The notes under the pieces were generated by a model. The model was given only the letters and a program-made list of their open reading frames with translations. It was not told where the DNA came from and did not search any database. A stretch of 64,000 bases of DNA from assembly GCF_000720475.1 (NCBI RefSeq), contig NZ_JOAP01000001.1:310001-374000 (forward strand), in the 5' to 3' direction. This document shows, in pieces, positions 24,996-35,749 of this stretch. Origin of the DNA: Streptomyces aureocirculatus. Its GTDB lineage: Bacteria; Actinomycetota; Actinomycetes; Streptomycetales; Streptomycetaceae. The position numbers and the translations under genes were made by a program. Each line of letters starts with the position of its first letter. Position 1 is the stretch's first letter.

Positions 24996-25448
24996 ATGGC
25001 CGCAGCACCTGTCGTCGACGCCGCCGCCCGCTTGCGCGAAGCCGTCGAGAAGGGCGAACTCGCCGCGCTCGACGACCTGTTCACGCCGGACATCCGCTTC
25101 TACAGCCCCGTGAAGTTCCAGCCCTTCGAGGGGCGTGAGATGGTCGTGGGGCTTTTCGGGGTGCTGCTGCGCCTCTTCGAGGACTTCCGGTACCTCGGGT
25201 CCTACGAGGGCACGGCGCAGACCAGCGCCGACGGCAGCGAGGCGGCGTCGGCCGTGCTGCCGTTCCGGACGACGGTGAACGGCAAGGAGATCCACGGCAT
25301 CGACCTGCTGCACTTCGACGAGGACGGCCGGATCAAGGAGTTCACGGTGATGGTGCGGCCACTGTCGGCGGTGCGGACGCTCGGTCAGGCCGTGTACGCG
25401 GGCCTGGTCGCCGACGGCCTGGTGCCACCGCTTCCTGAGGAGCAGTGA
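24996..25448 (+). CDS. SnoaL-like / NTF2-fold protein
   Basis: 150-aa cone-shaped alpha+beta barrel protein. Typical features are the N-terminal helix AARLREAVEKGELAALDDLF, TPDIRFYSPVKFQPFEGREM, and the strand LPFRTTVNGKEIHGIDLLHF ending RIKEFTVMVRPLSA. Members are small-molecule isomerases, hydrolases or binding proteins; substrate unknown. ATG follows GGGAGG by 6 nt. It is divergent from padR and controlled by the shared operator array (inference). Confidence 0.9.
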   Translation: MAAAPVVDAAARLREAVEKGELAALDDLFTPDIRFYSPVKFQPFEGREMVVGLFGVLLRLFEDFRYLGSYEGTAQTSADGSEAASAVLPFRTTVNGKEIHGIDLLHFDEDGRIKEFTVMVRPLSAVRTLGQAVYAGLVADGLVPPLPEEQ

Positions 25449-25500
25449 CGCCAGGCCGTCGGGGGTGCCCGCTCGGGCGGGGGCGGGCCCAGGTGTCCGC

Positions 25501-26838
25501 TCAGGCGGGCAGCGGCACGTCCAGGCGTGCCTTGCGGTGGCTGAAGGTCGCGATGGAGTGCGGGCCGTGATAAGCGCCGAGCCCGCTTTCGCCGACGCCG
25601 CCGAACGGCAGCTCGGGCACGGAGAGATGCGCCATCGGCAGCCCGAATCCGAGTCCGCCCGAGGACGTCTCCGCGGCCAATCGCTCCCGGGTGCGGTCGG
25701 AGTCGGTGAAGGCGTACAGGGCGAGCGGCTTGTCCCGGTCGTTGATGAACCCGATGGCCTCGTCGAGCCCTTCGACCTCGACGATCGGCAGGACCGGGCC
25801 GAAGATCTCCTCCCGCATGACGGGTTCGTCGGGGCGCACCCCGGCGAGCACGGTGGGCGCGATGTACTTGGCGGCGCGGTCGGTCTGCCCGCCGGTCACC
25901 ACGCGGCCCGAGCCGAGCAGCCCCGACAGCCGGTCGAAGTGCCGCTCGTTGACGATGCGGCCGTACGCGTCCGACACCGCCGGGTCCACCCCGTACTGCT
26001 CCTCGATCGCCTCCGCGAGGGCCGTCTCCAGGGCGCGGGCGGTGGCGGGGTCGGTCAGGACGTAATCGGGGGCGACGCAGGTCTGGCCCGCGTTGGCGAA
26101 CTTGGTGCGGGCCAGGCGCCGGGCGACCTCCGTGGTGTTCACGCCGGCGTCGACGAACGCCGGTGACTTGCCGCCGAGTTCGAGGGTGACCGGGGTCAGG
26201 TGCTCGGCGGCGGCGCGCATCACGATGCGGCCGACGGCGCCGTTGCCGGTGTAGAAGATGTGGTCGAAGCGCTGGGCGAGCAGCTCGGTGGTCTCGGGTA
26301 CGCCGCCTTCGACGACGGCCACGGCGTCCGTGTCCAGGTGGCGCGGCAGCAGTTGGGCGATCACGGCGGAGGTGGCGGGCGCCATCTCGCTGGGCTTGAC
26401 GACCACCGCGTTGCCCGCGGCGAGCGCTCCCGCTACGGGTACGAGCAGAAGCTGCGCGGGGTAGTTCCACGGCGCGATGACCAGGACGACACCCAGCGGG
26501 TCGTACTGCGTGCCCGCGCTCGCCCGCTCCCCGAAGACGCCGCTGACGTCGACGGACTCCGGGCGCAGCCACTCCTCCAGATGGTCCAGGGTGTGGTCGA
26601 TCTCCCGTACGGAGAAGTCGATCTCGGAGCGGTAGGCCTCGGCCCGGGGCTTGCCCAGGTCCGCGTGCAGGGCGTCCGCGATGTCCTCGCGGTGCTCGGT
26701 GAGCATGTCGCGCAGGCGCGTGAGCTGCTGCTTGCGCCAGTCCAGGGGGCGGGTGCGGCCGGCGCGGAAGGTAGCGCGGAGCCGGGCCACGAGGGCTGCG
26801 GGGTCCTCGGCGGGCGTGGGGGTCGTGCTGTCGTTCAT
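25501..26838 (-). CDS. Aldehyde dehydrogenase family protein
   Basis: 445-aa NAD(P)-dependent enzyme oxidising an aldehyde to a carboxylate. Rossmann segment VLVIAPWNYPAQLLLVPVAG, Lys in NAVVVKPSE, catalytic Glu 220 in VTLELGGKSP, catalytic Cys 254 in ANAGQTCVAPDYV and the C-terminal PELPFGGVGESGLGAYHG. The length and PELPFGGVG match the class-3/fatty aldehyde (coniferyl aldehyde-like) type with a short C-terminus. The start overlaps the TetR gene stop by 4 nt, so the two form an operon with the regulator first. Confidence 0.95.
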   Translation of the reverse strand: MNDSTTPTPAEDPAALVARLRATFRAGRTRPLDWRKQQLTRLRDMLTEHREDIADALHADLGKPRAEAYRSEIDFSVREIDHTLDHLEEWLRPESVDVSGVFGERASAGTQYDPLGVVLVIAPWNYPAQLLLVPVAGALAAGNAVVVKPSEMAPATSAVIAQLLPRHLDTDAVAVVEGGVPETTELLAQRFDHIFYTGNGAVGRIVMRAAAEHLTPVTLELGGKSPAFVDAGVNTTEVARRLARTKFANAGQTCVAPDYVLTDPATARALETALAEAIEEQYGVDPAVSDAYGRIVNERHFDRLSGLLGSGRVVTGGQTDRAAKYIAPTVLAGVRPDEPVMREEIFGPVLPIVEVEGLDEAIGFINDRDKPLALYAFTDSDRTRERLAAETSSGGLGFGLPMAHLSVPELPFGGVGESGLGAYHGPHSIATFSHRKARLDVPLPA

Positions 26839-27413
26839 GAGTTCCTCACGGGTGTCGCTGTGGGGGCGGGCAGGAGCCCGGTGAGCAGGGCGTTCGTGGC
26901 GGGACGCAGCAGGTTCGCCGCGTCGGGCGTGGATTCCAGGCCGATGACGAGGGCCAGGCAGATGTCGGCGGCACGGGCGGGGGTGACATCGGACGCCTCC
27001 CGTACGCCCGCCGCCGCGAACTGCGCGGTGAGCAGCGCCCGTACCCGTTCGGTGAAGGCGTCGCAGATGTCACCGGAGAGCCGGGCCTTGGTGTCGACGA
27101 GCTCGGCGGTGTGCGGGGAGCCGCCGACGAGGTCGAGGACCAGGTCGAGCTTGGCGGCCAGGATGCCGTGGACGCGCTCGGCGGTCGGCGCGTCGGACAC
27201 CGCGGCGGTCTCGGCCCGCTCCAGGGCGCGGTCGTGGAGGCGGCGGGCGAGCTGCCGGACCGCGTCGTCCTTGCCGCGTACGTACTGGTAGACCGCCGAG
27301 CGCGAGACGCCCATCTCGCTCGCGATGTCGTCCACCGTGGTGCGCCGCACGCCGTATCTGGTCAGGCAGGTGTAGGTGGCGTCCAGGACGTCGGTGAGTC
27401 GGTCGGTGGCCAT
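26835..27413 (-). CDS. TetR-family regulator
   Basis: 192-aa repressor with a classic N-terminal HTH (GVRRTTVDDIASEMGVSRSA, VYQYVRGKDDAVRQLARR) and a helical ligand domain (GILAAKLDLVLDLVGGSPHT). It is first gene of a two-gene operon with the aldehyde dehydrogenase (4-nt overlap), so it probably controls that enzyme in response to an aldehyde or lipid. Divergent from a LysR gene. Confidence 0.93.
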   Translation of the reverse strand: MATDRLTDVLDATYTCLTRYGVRRTTVDDIASEMGVSRSAVYQYVRGKDDAVRQLARRLHDRALERAETAAVSDAPTAERVHGILAAKLDLVLDLVGGSPHTAELVDTKARLSGDICDAFTERVRALLTAQFAAAGVREASDVTPARAADICLALVIGLESTPDAANLLRPATNALLTGLLPAPTATPVRNS

Positions 27414-27492
27414 GGCTCCAGTCGTTTCCGTACGTGCTGACGTTTCGTACGCAGAGTGTCAGCTTGCCGTGGTCTCGACGGTAGGCGACCGT

Positions 27493-27543
27493 CCCATAGA
27501 GAGCCAATAGGATGTTCTGCATGGCCCATAGAGAATCCAATGG
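27493..27543. promoter_or_regulatory. 19-bp imperfect direct repeat at LysR start
   Basis: CCCATAGAGAGCCAATAGG (27493-27511) and CCCATAGAGAATCCAATGG (27525-27543) differ at few positions. The first copy is immediately before and the second overlaps the LysR start codon region. In reverse they read CYATTGG-N2-3-TCTCTATGGG. Likely autoregulatory or TetR/LysR binding sites in the divergent promoter. Confidence 0.6.
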
Positions 27544-28474
27544 CCTCGGTGCGAGCCGGGGGCGGTCGCGCGCACCGCTCGATCTGTCGCTGCTGCGTAC
27601 GTTCCTCGCCGTGCACCGCTCCGGCTCGTTCACCGCCGCCGCACGGGTGCTCGGCCTCTCGCAGCCGACGGTGACGACACAGATCCGCTCCCTTGAGCAG
27701 CAGCTCGGGCGCGAGCTGTTCGAGCGCAGACCGCGCGGCGCCGTTCCGACCTCGGTCGCCGACGAGCTGGCCACGCAGGTGGCGGCCCCGATCGACGCGC
27801 TCGCGGTGGTGGCCGACCGGGGCCCGCTCGCCGCCGAGAAGCGCCCGGACCCGGTCCACCTGGCAGGTCCCGCCGAGCTCCTGTGCACCAGGGTGCTGCC
27901 CTCGCTCGCGGCGCTCACCGGACAGGGCGTGCGCCTGCGCGTCACCATGGGCCTGACCGACGACCTGCTCGACGGGTTGCGCGGTGGCCGCTTCGACCTG
28001 GTGATCTCCACGATCCGGCTGCGTGGGCGCACGCTCAGCGCGGTCCCGCTTGCGGACGAGGAGTTCGTGCTCGTCGCCGCGCCCGCCGTGGCGGAGCGCG
28101 TCGGCGCGGGGCGGGTCGCCGCCGAGGGGCCCGCCGCGCTGCGCGACGTACCGCTGCTCGCGTACGCCGACGACCTGCCCATCGCCCGCCGGTACTGGTG
28201 GCACGTCTTCGGCGAGCGGCTCACCGAGGAGCCCGCGATGACGGTGCCGGATCTCCGCGGGGTGCTCGCGGCGGTCGTGGCCGGGGCGGGCGTCAGCGTC
28301 CTGCCTCGCTATCTGTGCCTGGACGAGCTGGCCTCGGGCGCGGTGGTGCCGCTGCTGCTGCCCGAGGACCCGCCGATCAACACCAGCTACCTCGCGCAGC
28401 GGCCGGGCGCGCCCGCGAATCCGCACGTACAGCTCGTCCGCGACCGGCTTCTGCGGTGCGCTCCGGCCTGGTGA
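27521..28474 (+). CDS. LysR-family transcriptional regulator
   Basis: 317-aa LTTR: HTH PLDLSLLRTFLAVHRSGSFT, then AAARVLGLSQPTVTTQIRSL, linker helix EQQLGRELFERRPRGAVP, and a periplasmic-binding-like effector domain (GLTDDLLDGLRGGRFDLVIS, AYADDLPIARRYWW, GVSVLPRYLC). ATG 27521 follows AGGA by 9 nt; ATG 27512 is an alternative giving three more residues. It is divergent from the TetR-aldehyde dehydrogenase operon and may regulate it or itself through the repeats at its start. Confidence 0.92.
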   Translation: MAHRESNGLGASRGRSRAPLDLSLLRTFLAVHRSGSFTAAARVLGLSQPTVTTQIRSLEQQLGRELFERRPRGAVPTSVADELATQVAAPIDALAVVADRGPLAAEKRPDPVHLAGPAELLCTRVLPSLAALTGQGVRLRVTMGLTDDLLDGLRGGRFDLVISTIRLRGRTLSAVPLADEEFVLVAAPAVAERVGAGRVAAEGPAALRDVPLLAYADDLPIARRYWWHVFGERLTEEPAMTVPDLRGVLAAVVAGAGVSVLPRYLCLDELASGAVVPLLLPEDPPINTSYLAQRPGAPANPHVQLVRDRLLRCAPAW

Positions 28475-28741
28475 CGTTCCCGGCCGCCGCGTTCCTGACC
28501 GCGCCCAGTCCCCGGCGCCGCCCAGTCCCCGGCCGCCCGGTTCGCGGCCGTCCACCGGGGCGATCCGCCCCGACGGGAGGTCGTCCTGCGGCCGGACGAC
28601 GGAATCCGTCACCTGCCCGGCGTCCGTCCGCATGCGCCGCGGACCGACGCCGCGTTGGCTCGACGTCAGGTAGCACGGGCGTTTCCCAACTCCGGCGGCG
28701 CATGGGACGTACCGCCTCCCGTGCCACCGGAGGGAAGAAGC

Positions 28742-29263
28742 ATGCGCACCACCCAGATATCGCTGCTGTCTCCGCGCTCCGGACTGGCCGTCGCCGCCAT
28801 CGCGCTTCCGCTGGCGCTCTCCGCGCCCGCGGCGGTCGCGGGTCCGGGGATCACCGTGACCGTCAACGGGTCGACCGTGCAGGTCAGCACGACCGCCTGC
28901 ACCGGTGGCGGCAAGGCGGCGCTGATGAGCAACGGCACCGCCAGCTTCGCGTCGGGCCGGCAGGCCCAGTTGTCGGGCGGCACCGCGTCCTGGCCGAACG
29001 TCGCACCCGGCACCCATACGGTGGCGGTCATCTGCACGGACGGCTCGGCGGCGGGTTCGCAGAGCGTGACGGTCGGCACCACGCCGACGTCGACGCCGAC
29101 GGCCTCGTCGACGACGGCGCCCCGCGGTGTGCGCGGCGGCGTCGGCGGCGCGGTCGAGGACTACGGCACGATCACGCTCGCGGCGGGCGGGGCCATGGTG
29201 GCCGCGGCCGCGGTGGGCGGTGTCTGGTTCGTGCGCCGCCGCACGGCCCGCGGCCGGTACTGA
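28742..29263 (+). CDS. Exported surface protein with C-terminal membrane anchor
   Basis: 173-aa protein: Sec signal peptide (GLAVAAIALPLALSAPAAVA), a short beta-rich domain with two Cys (STTACTGGGKAALMSNGTAS, GTHTVAVICTDGS), a Thr/Ser/Pro-rich stalk (TTPTSTPTASSTTAPRG), one transmembrane helix (TLAAGGAMVAAAAVGGVWFV) and a basic tail RRRTARGRY. No LPxTG or LAxTG sortase motif is visible, so the membrane helix is the likely anchor. GGAGGG precedes the ATG. Function unknown. The preceding gap 28475-28741 shows no gene. Confidence 0.85.
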   Translation: MRTTQISLLSPRSGLAVAAIALPLALSAPAAVAGPGITVTVNGSTVQVSTTACTGGGKAALMSNGTASFASGRQAQLSGGTASWPNVAPGTHTVAVICTDGSAAGSQSVTVGTTPTSTPTASSTTAPRGVRGGVGGAVEDYGTITLAAGGAMVAAAAVGGVWFVRRRTARGRY

Positions 29264-29279
29264 CCCGGCTTCCCCCACG

Positions 29280-29299
29280 GCCGGACCGCACGGTCCGGC
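29280..29299 (+). terminator. Hairpin terminator after surface protein gene
   Basis: GCCGGACCG-CA-CGGTCCGGC gives a perfect 9-bp stem 17 nt after the stop. Suitable intrinsic-type Streptomyces terminator without a T run. The rest of 29300-29518 is GC-rich with no gene. Confidence 0.75.
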
Positions 29300-29518
29300 T
29301 CCCACCCCGGCCGGGGTCCGTTCCCCGGCCACCGACCGGCCCGTGTCCGGCCCCGGCATCGTCTCGGGGTCCGGACCCGGGCCTTCGCGGTGCACGGCGG
29401 CCGGGAGGGCCCGCAGAGCGGTGGCGATCCGGCCGCCGGATCCGGGACGGTGCCACGCCCCCTTGTCCACCCACCGTTCGCGACTTACGGTCCTCCCAGC
29501 CGACGGGGAGGGACCTCC

Positions 29519-30271
29519 ATGTCACGACCGCTCAGCGTTCAGCTCTACTCCGTGCGCGCGGAGTTGGCGGCCGACCGCGCGGGGACGCTGGGGCGGCTCG
29601 CGGCGATGGGGTACGGCGCGGTGGAGGCGTTCGACGTCACCGACGACGCCGCCGGGCTCCGGCGCGTCGCCGACGACCTGGGCCTCGCCGTGTCCGGCGC
29701 GCACGTCGTACAGGTAGTGGCCGGTGAGCCGGGGCCCGTCTTCGACGCGGTCGCGGAGCTCGGCACCCCCCTTGCGATCGTCCCTGCCGGGTTCCCGCAC
29801 GCGGACTTCACCGCGTACGACGGTCTGGCCCGGGTCGCGGAACGGCTCAACTCCCTCGCGGAGCAGGCAGGCCGGCACGGGCTCCGGCTCGGTTACCACA
29901 ACCACTGGTGGGAGATCGAACCCCGCCTCGCCGAACACGGCGCCCGGCACGCCCTGGAGGTCCTCGCCGAACTCCTCGACCCGGCCGTGTTCCTGGAGGT
30001 CGACACCTACTGGGCGGCGGTCGGCGGCGCCGACGTACCTGCGCTGCTCGGCCGCCTCGGCGAGCGGGTGCAGGCCCTGCATCTGAAGGACGGTCCGGGT
30101 ACGAAGGAGGACCCGAACGTCGCCGTGGGCGGCGGCACCATGCCCGTGCCCGAGGTCCTCGCCGCCGCGCCCGACGCGTGGCGGGTGGTCGAGTTCGACG
30201 CGTGCGCGGGTGACCTCCTCGGTGAACTCGAGGCGAGCCGCGCCTACGTCAGCGCGCTGGAGGCGGTGTGA
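29519..30271 (+). CDS. Sugar phosphate isomerase/epimerase (AP endonuclease 2-like TIM barrel)
   Basis: 250-aa xylose-isomerase-like TIM barrel. Visible features include the N-terminal strand LSVQLYSVRAELAADRAGTL, metal-site segments YHNHWWEIEP and FLEVDTYWAAVGGADV, HLKDGPG and the final VVEFDAC. GGGGAGGGACC lies 6 nt before the ATG. It overlaps the following Gfo/Idh/MocA oxidoreductase by GTGA. Pairs of this kind usually convert keto- or inosose-type sugars; the specific substrate is unknown. Confidence 0.92.
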   Translation: MSRPLSVQLYSVRAELAADRAGTLGRLAAMGYGAVEAFDVTDDAAGLRRVADDLGLAVSGAHVVQVVAGEPGPVFDAVAELGTPLAIVPAGFPHADFTAYDGLARVAERLNSLAEQAGRHGLRLGYHNHWWEIEPRLAEHGARHALEVLAELLDPAVFLEVDTYWAAVGGADVPALLGRLGERVQALHLKDGPGTKEDPNVAVGGGTMPVPEVLAAAPDAWRVVEFDACAGDLLGELEASRAYVSALEAV

Positions 30272-31578
30272 ACACCGGCCCCCTCGGCGTCGCCGTGGTC
30301 GGCGCGGGCGTCATCAGCGCCGAGTATCTGCGCACGCTGAGCACCTTCCCCGACATACGTCTGGTCGCGGTCGCGGATCTGCTCCCGGAGCGCGCGGCCG
30401 CCGCTGCCCGCGCGCACGGCGTCCCGCTCGCCGGGGACCTGCCCACGGTCCTCGACGAACCGGATGTCGAGCTGATCGTCAATCTCACCGTGCCCGCGGC
30501 CCACGCGCAGGTGGCGGCGGCCGCGCTGCGGGCCGGGAAGCACGTGTACGGCGAGAAGCCGTTCACGCCGACGCCCGCCGAGGCGGAGAAGCTGATCGCC
30601 GAGGCGTCCGAGCGCGGCCTGCTGCTCGGCGGCGCCCCCGACACCTTCCTCGGCGCGGGCCTGCAGTCGGCGCTGCGGGCGATCCGCGCGGGCCACATCG
30701 GGGTACCCGTCGCGGCGACGACGGTGGTGCAGAGCCTCGGTCCCGAGTCCTGGCACCCGGAACCGGGGTTCTTCTACCAGCCGGGCGCGGGACCGCTGTT
30801 CGACCTCGGCCCCTACTATCTGACGGCTCTGGTCGCCCTGTTCGGAAGCGTCGCGCGGGTGGCGGCGACGGCGGTACGGGCCCGCGAGCGGCGCACGGTC
30901 GGTTCGGGCCCGTGGGCCGGTCGGACGTTCCCGGTGGACGTGCCGACGCATGTGAGCGCGCTGCTCGACTTCGCCTCGGGGGTGAGCGCCAACTCGACGT
31001 TCAGCTTCGACAGTGCTCATCCCCGCATCAGGTTCGAGGTCACCGGCACGGAGGGCACCCTCGCCGTGCCGGACCCCAACACCTTCCGCGGCCCGCTGCG
31101 ACTGCGGGCCAACGGCAGCGAGGAGTGGCGCGAGCTGCCCGTGACGGGGCGCACGGACGGGCGCGGGCTCGGCGTCGTCGACATGGCACGGGCCGTCCGC
31201 GCACACGAGGCCCAGGCCGGGCCTGCGCCTGCGCCTGCGGGGCACTCGGTCCCGGCCGCGCGCCCCGGACACCCGGTCCCGGCGGCCCTCCCTGGGCACC
31301 CGGTCCCGGCCCGCGCCGCATACGATGGCCCGGGCGGGCGCGCCGCACACGAGGACCCGACCGCAGGCGCCGCACGCACCGCCCAGGGCAGCCCGCCCGG
31401 CCAAGCGGCGGCCAACCGGGCGTCCGCCGCCCTGGCCTGCCATGTCCTTGCGACCATGACGGCGATCACCCAGTCCGCCGCCACCGGGACGTTCGTGCCG
31501 CTGTCCGCCCAGGTCGTGCCCCCACCGCCACTGCCCGACGACTGGGATCCGACGGCGGCCACACTCACGGCGGGCTGA
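30268..31578 (+). CDS. Gfo/Idh/MocA oxidoreductase with Pro/Ala-rich insertion
   Basis: NAD(P)-dependent sugar dehydrogenase family, 436 aa. Rossmann GVAVVGAGVISAEYLRTLST, cofactor/catalytic segment AGKHVYGEKPFT (conserved EKP), and C-terminal beta domain (DLGPYYLTALVALFGSVARV, EVTGTEGTLAVPDPNTFRGP). The homologous fold resumes at ASAALACHVLATMTAI. Between residues about 313 and 375 lies an extra low-complexity stretch with GHPVPAA repeats that family members normally lack. GTG 30268 overlaps the isomerase stop. Confidence 0.92.
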   Translation: MNTGPLGVAVVGAGVISAEYLRTLSTFPDIRLVAVADLLPERAAAAARAHGVPLAGDLPTVLDEPDVELIVNLTVPAAHAQVAAAALRAGKHVYGEKPFTPTPAEAEKLIAEASERGLLLGGAPDTFLGAGLQSALRAIRAGHIGVPVAATTVVQSLGPESWHPEPGFFYQPGAGPLFDLGPYYLTALVALFGSVARVAATAVRARERRTVGSGPWAGRTFPVDVPTHVSALLDFASGVSANSTFSFDSAHPRIRFEVTGTEGTLAVPDPNTFRGPLRLRANGSEEWRELPVTGRTDGRGLGVVDMARAVRAHEAQAGPAPAPAGHSVPAARPGHPVPAALPGHPVPARAAYDGPGGRAAHEDPTAGAARTAQGSPPGQAAANRASAALACHVLATMTAITQSAATGTFVPLSAQVVPPPPLPDDWDPTAATLTAG

Positions 31579-31599
31579 GCCTGCCCCCGAGCCCTGCCC

Positions 31600-32136
31600 T
31601 CACCCGGCTCCGTCCAGTTCCTCCAGGGTCCGTGTGAGCCACTGCGTCCAGAACGTCTCCAGGTCGATGCCCGCCCGCAGCACCACATGGCGCAGCCGGT
31701 CCTCCATGGTGTCCCTGCCGGGCGGGAAGTCGCGGCGCTCGATCTCCTCGTACTCCGCCAACTGCGCCTTGTGCAGGGTGAGATGGCGGCGCAGGTCGTC
31801 CTGGATGCCGTCCGTGCCGACGACGGCGGCGGCCCGCAGGCGCAGCAGCAGGGTGTCGCGCAGCGGTTTGGGGTCCTGGCTCGCGGCCGTCCAGCGGGCC
31901 AGTTCGTCCCGGCCCGCGGGCAGCACCTCGTACTCCTTCTTCTGTCCGCGCGCGGTCCGCGCCGACGGCAGCGCGCGGATGAGCCCGTCGCGTTCGAGCC
32001 TGCCAAGCTCGCGGTAGATCTGCTGGTGCGTGGCCGACCAGAAGTAGCCGATCGACCTGTCGAACCGGCGAGTCAGCTCCAGACCCGAGGACGGCTTTTC
32101 GAGCAGGGCGGTGAGGATCGCGTGCGGGAGTGACAT
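31600..32136 (-). CDS. PadR-family regulator
   Basis: 178-aa repressor: HTH MSLPHAILTALLEKPSSGLE, LTRRFDRSIGYFWSATHQQI and YRELGRLERDGLIRAL, followed by a C-terminal helical domain (RRHLTLHKAQLAEYEEIERR). Starts at ATG 32136. It lies upstream of and in the same direction after the FadH gene, separated by a hairpin, and convergent with the Gfo/Idh gene. Target unknown. Confidence 0.92.
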   Translation of the reverse strand: MSLPHAILTALLEKPSSGLELTRRFDRSIGYFWSATHQQIYRELGRLERDGLIRALPSARTARGQKKEYEVLPAGRDELARWTAASQDPKPLRDTLLLRLRAAAVVGTDGIQDDLRRHLTLHKAQLAEYEEIERRDFPPGRDTMEDRLRHVVLRAGIDLETFWTQWLTRTLEELDGAG

Positions 32137-32178
32137 GTCGGCATCCTAGGGACGACGCGCGGCCCGCCGCCGGAGCGG

Positions 32179-32215
32179 CCGCGGGGGCGCATCCCCGGGA
32201 GGCTGCGCCCGCGGG
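32179..32215 (-). terminator. Hairpin terminator after fadH
   Basis: Arms CCGCGGGGGCGCA (32179-32191) and TGCGCCCGCGG (32204-32214) pair over about 11 bp around a 12-nt loop, starting 5 nt past the fadH stop in the direction of transcription. Confidence 0.7.
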
Positions 32216-32219
32216 GGTG

Positions 32220-34352
<2,133 letters not shown>

Positions 34353-34395
34353 CTAGATCGGGTGGCGTACGGAGACGGAGGTCACAGCGGCGAGC

Positions 34396-34848
34396 TCACA
34401 GCGGCAGCGAGCGCTCCTGGACGACGTGCTTCATGACGAGTGTCGAGCTGAGCCGCTGGACGCCCGGGAGCGTGGCGAGCTCCTCGTCGTACAGGCGCTG
34501 GAAGGCCCGCAGGTCCTTGCTGACGATGCGCAGCAGATAGTCGGGGTCGCCGAACAGGCGCTGCGCCTGCACGACGTGTCGGATGTCCGCGACCGCGGCC
34601 TCGAAGGCGGCGACCGTGTCCCGGTCCTCCTGGCGCATGGTGACGAAGACCAGGGACTCGAAGGTCAGGCCGACGGCTTCGGGATCGAGGACGGCGCGGT
34701 AGCCGCGCACCGCCCCGCGGCGTTCGAGTTCGCGCAGTCTGCGGTGGCACGGCGAGAGGCTCAGCCGCACCCGCGCGGCGAGTTCGGTGACCGTCAGACG
34801 GCCGTCTTTTTGCAGCTCGGCAAGGATCTGCCGGTCAACGGTGTCCAT
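34396..34848 (-). CDS. Lrp/AsnC-family regulator
   Basis: 150-aa leucine-responsive-type regulator: HTH DTVDRQILAELQKDGRLTVT, ELAARVRLSLSPCHRRLREL, then a RAM ligand domain (RLFGDPDYLLRIVSKDLRAF, VQRLSSTLVMKHVVQ). Divergent from a LysE-type exporter, the standard arrangement for amino-acid-responsive control of efflux. Confidence 0.94.
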   Translation of the reverse strand: MDTVDRQILAELQKDGRLTVTELAARVRLSLSPCHRRLRELERRGAVRGYRAVLDPEAVGLTFESLVFVTMRQEDRDTVAAFEAAVADIRHVVQAQRLFGDPDYLLRIVSKDLRAFQRLYDEELATLPGVQRLSSTLVMKHVVQERSLPL

Positions 34849-34985
34849 GAGGGAGATCCTTCCACACACACCCTCGTCCGCAGCAGATCTTGGGAACACC
34901 TTTGGGCGGATCGGAACTAACCTCCCTCAGGCACATGCCGTGCAAACCACCGTCCGCACGCCACATCCGGGAGAACGAACACCCC

Positions 34986-35600
34986 ATGGCCGTCAGCTCC
35001 ATCACCGCGTTCTGGGCGGTGTCCGTCCTGCTCATCCTGGTCCCCGGAGCGGACTGGGCCTACGCGATCTCCGCGGGGATCAGGGACCGCTCGGTGGCCC
35101 CCGCCGTCGGCGGACTCCTGCTCGGCTATGTCGGGCTGACCGCCGTCGTCGCGGCGGGCGTCGCGGCCGTCGTCGCCGACCACCCGACCGTCCTCGCCTC
35201 CCTGACCCTGCTCGGCGCGCTGTATCTGATCTGGCTCGGCGCCACGACCCTGAGCAGGCCGAGCACACCGCAGGAGGCACCGGCCGCGACCGCGGGGACG
35301 CGGCGGGCCCGGGTGCTCCAGGGCGCCGGGATCAGCGGGCTCAACCCCAAGGCGCTGCTGCTCTTCCTCGCCCTGCTGCCGCAGTTCACGCAGCCCGGCA
35401 CCGGCTGGCCGCTCGCCCTCCAGATCAGCACCCTGGGCCTGGTCCACATAGTGAGCTGCGGCGCGATCTACTTGTGCGTGGGCGTGCTCGCCCGTACGGT
35501 CCTGCGGGCCCGCCCGGCAGCGGCGCGTGCCGTCACCCGGGTCTCGGGGGCCGCGATGATCGTGATCGGTGTGGTCCTCGCGGTGGAGCAGCTCACCTGA
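34986..35600 (+). CDS. LysE/RhtB-family amino acid exporter
   Basis: 204-aa membrane protein with six predicted helices: ITAFWAVSVLLILVPGADWA with the family motif PGxD, GLLLGYVGLTAVVAAGVAAV, LTLLGALYLIWLGATTL, NPKALLLFLALLPQF, and a final AAMIVIGVVLAVEQL. Divergently placed from an Lrp/AsnC regulator, which probably induces it in response to its substrate amino acid. Confidence 0.94.
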   Translation: MAVSSITAFWAVSVLLILVPGADWAYAISAGIRDRSVAPAVGGLLLGYVGLTAVVAAGVAAVVADHPTVLASLTLLGALYLIWLGATTLSRPSTPQEAPAATAGTRRARVLQGAGISGLNPKALLLFLALLPQFTQPGTGWPLALQISTLGLVHIVSCGAIYLCVGVLARTVLRARPAAARAVTRVSGAAMIVIGVVLAVEQLT

Positions 35601-35749
35601 GCGGTGCCGTCGAGGCCTCCGAGCAGCCGCGAGCGTCCCGTCCGAAATCCGCCAGCCGCACCTGCCGTCCCGGCGCAGACTGGGCACTGTCACCACCGGG
35701 GACCACGCCCCGGAGCAGGACGGACGCACCAGGAGAGAGGACAGGCGCG

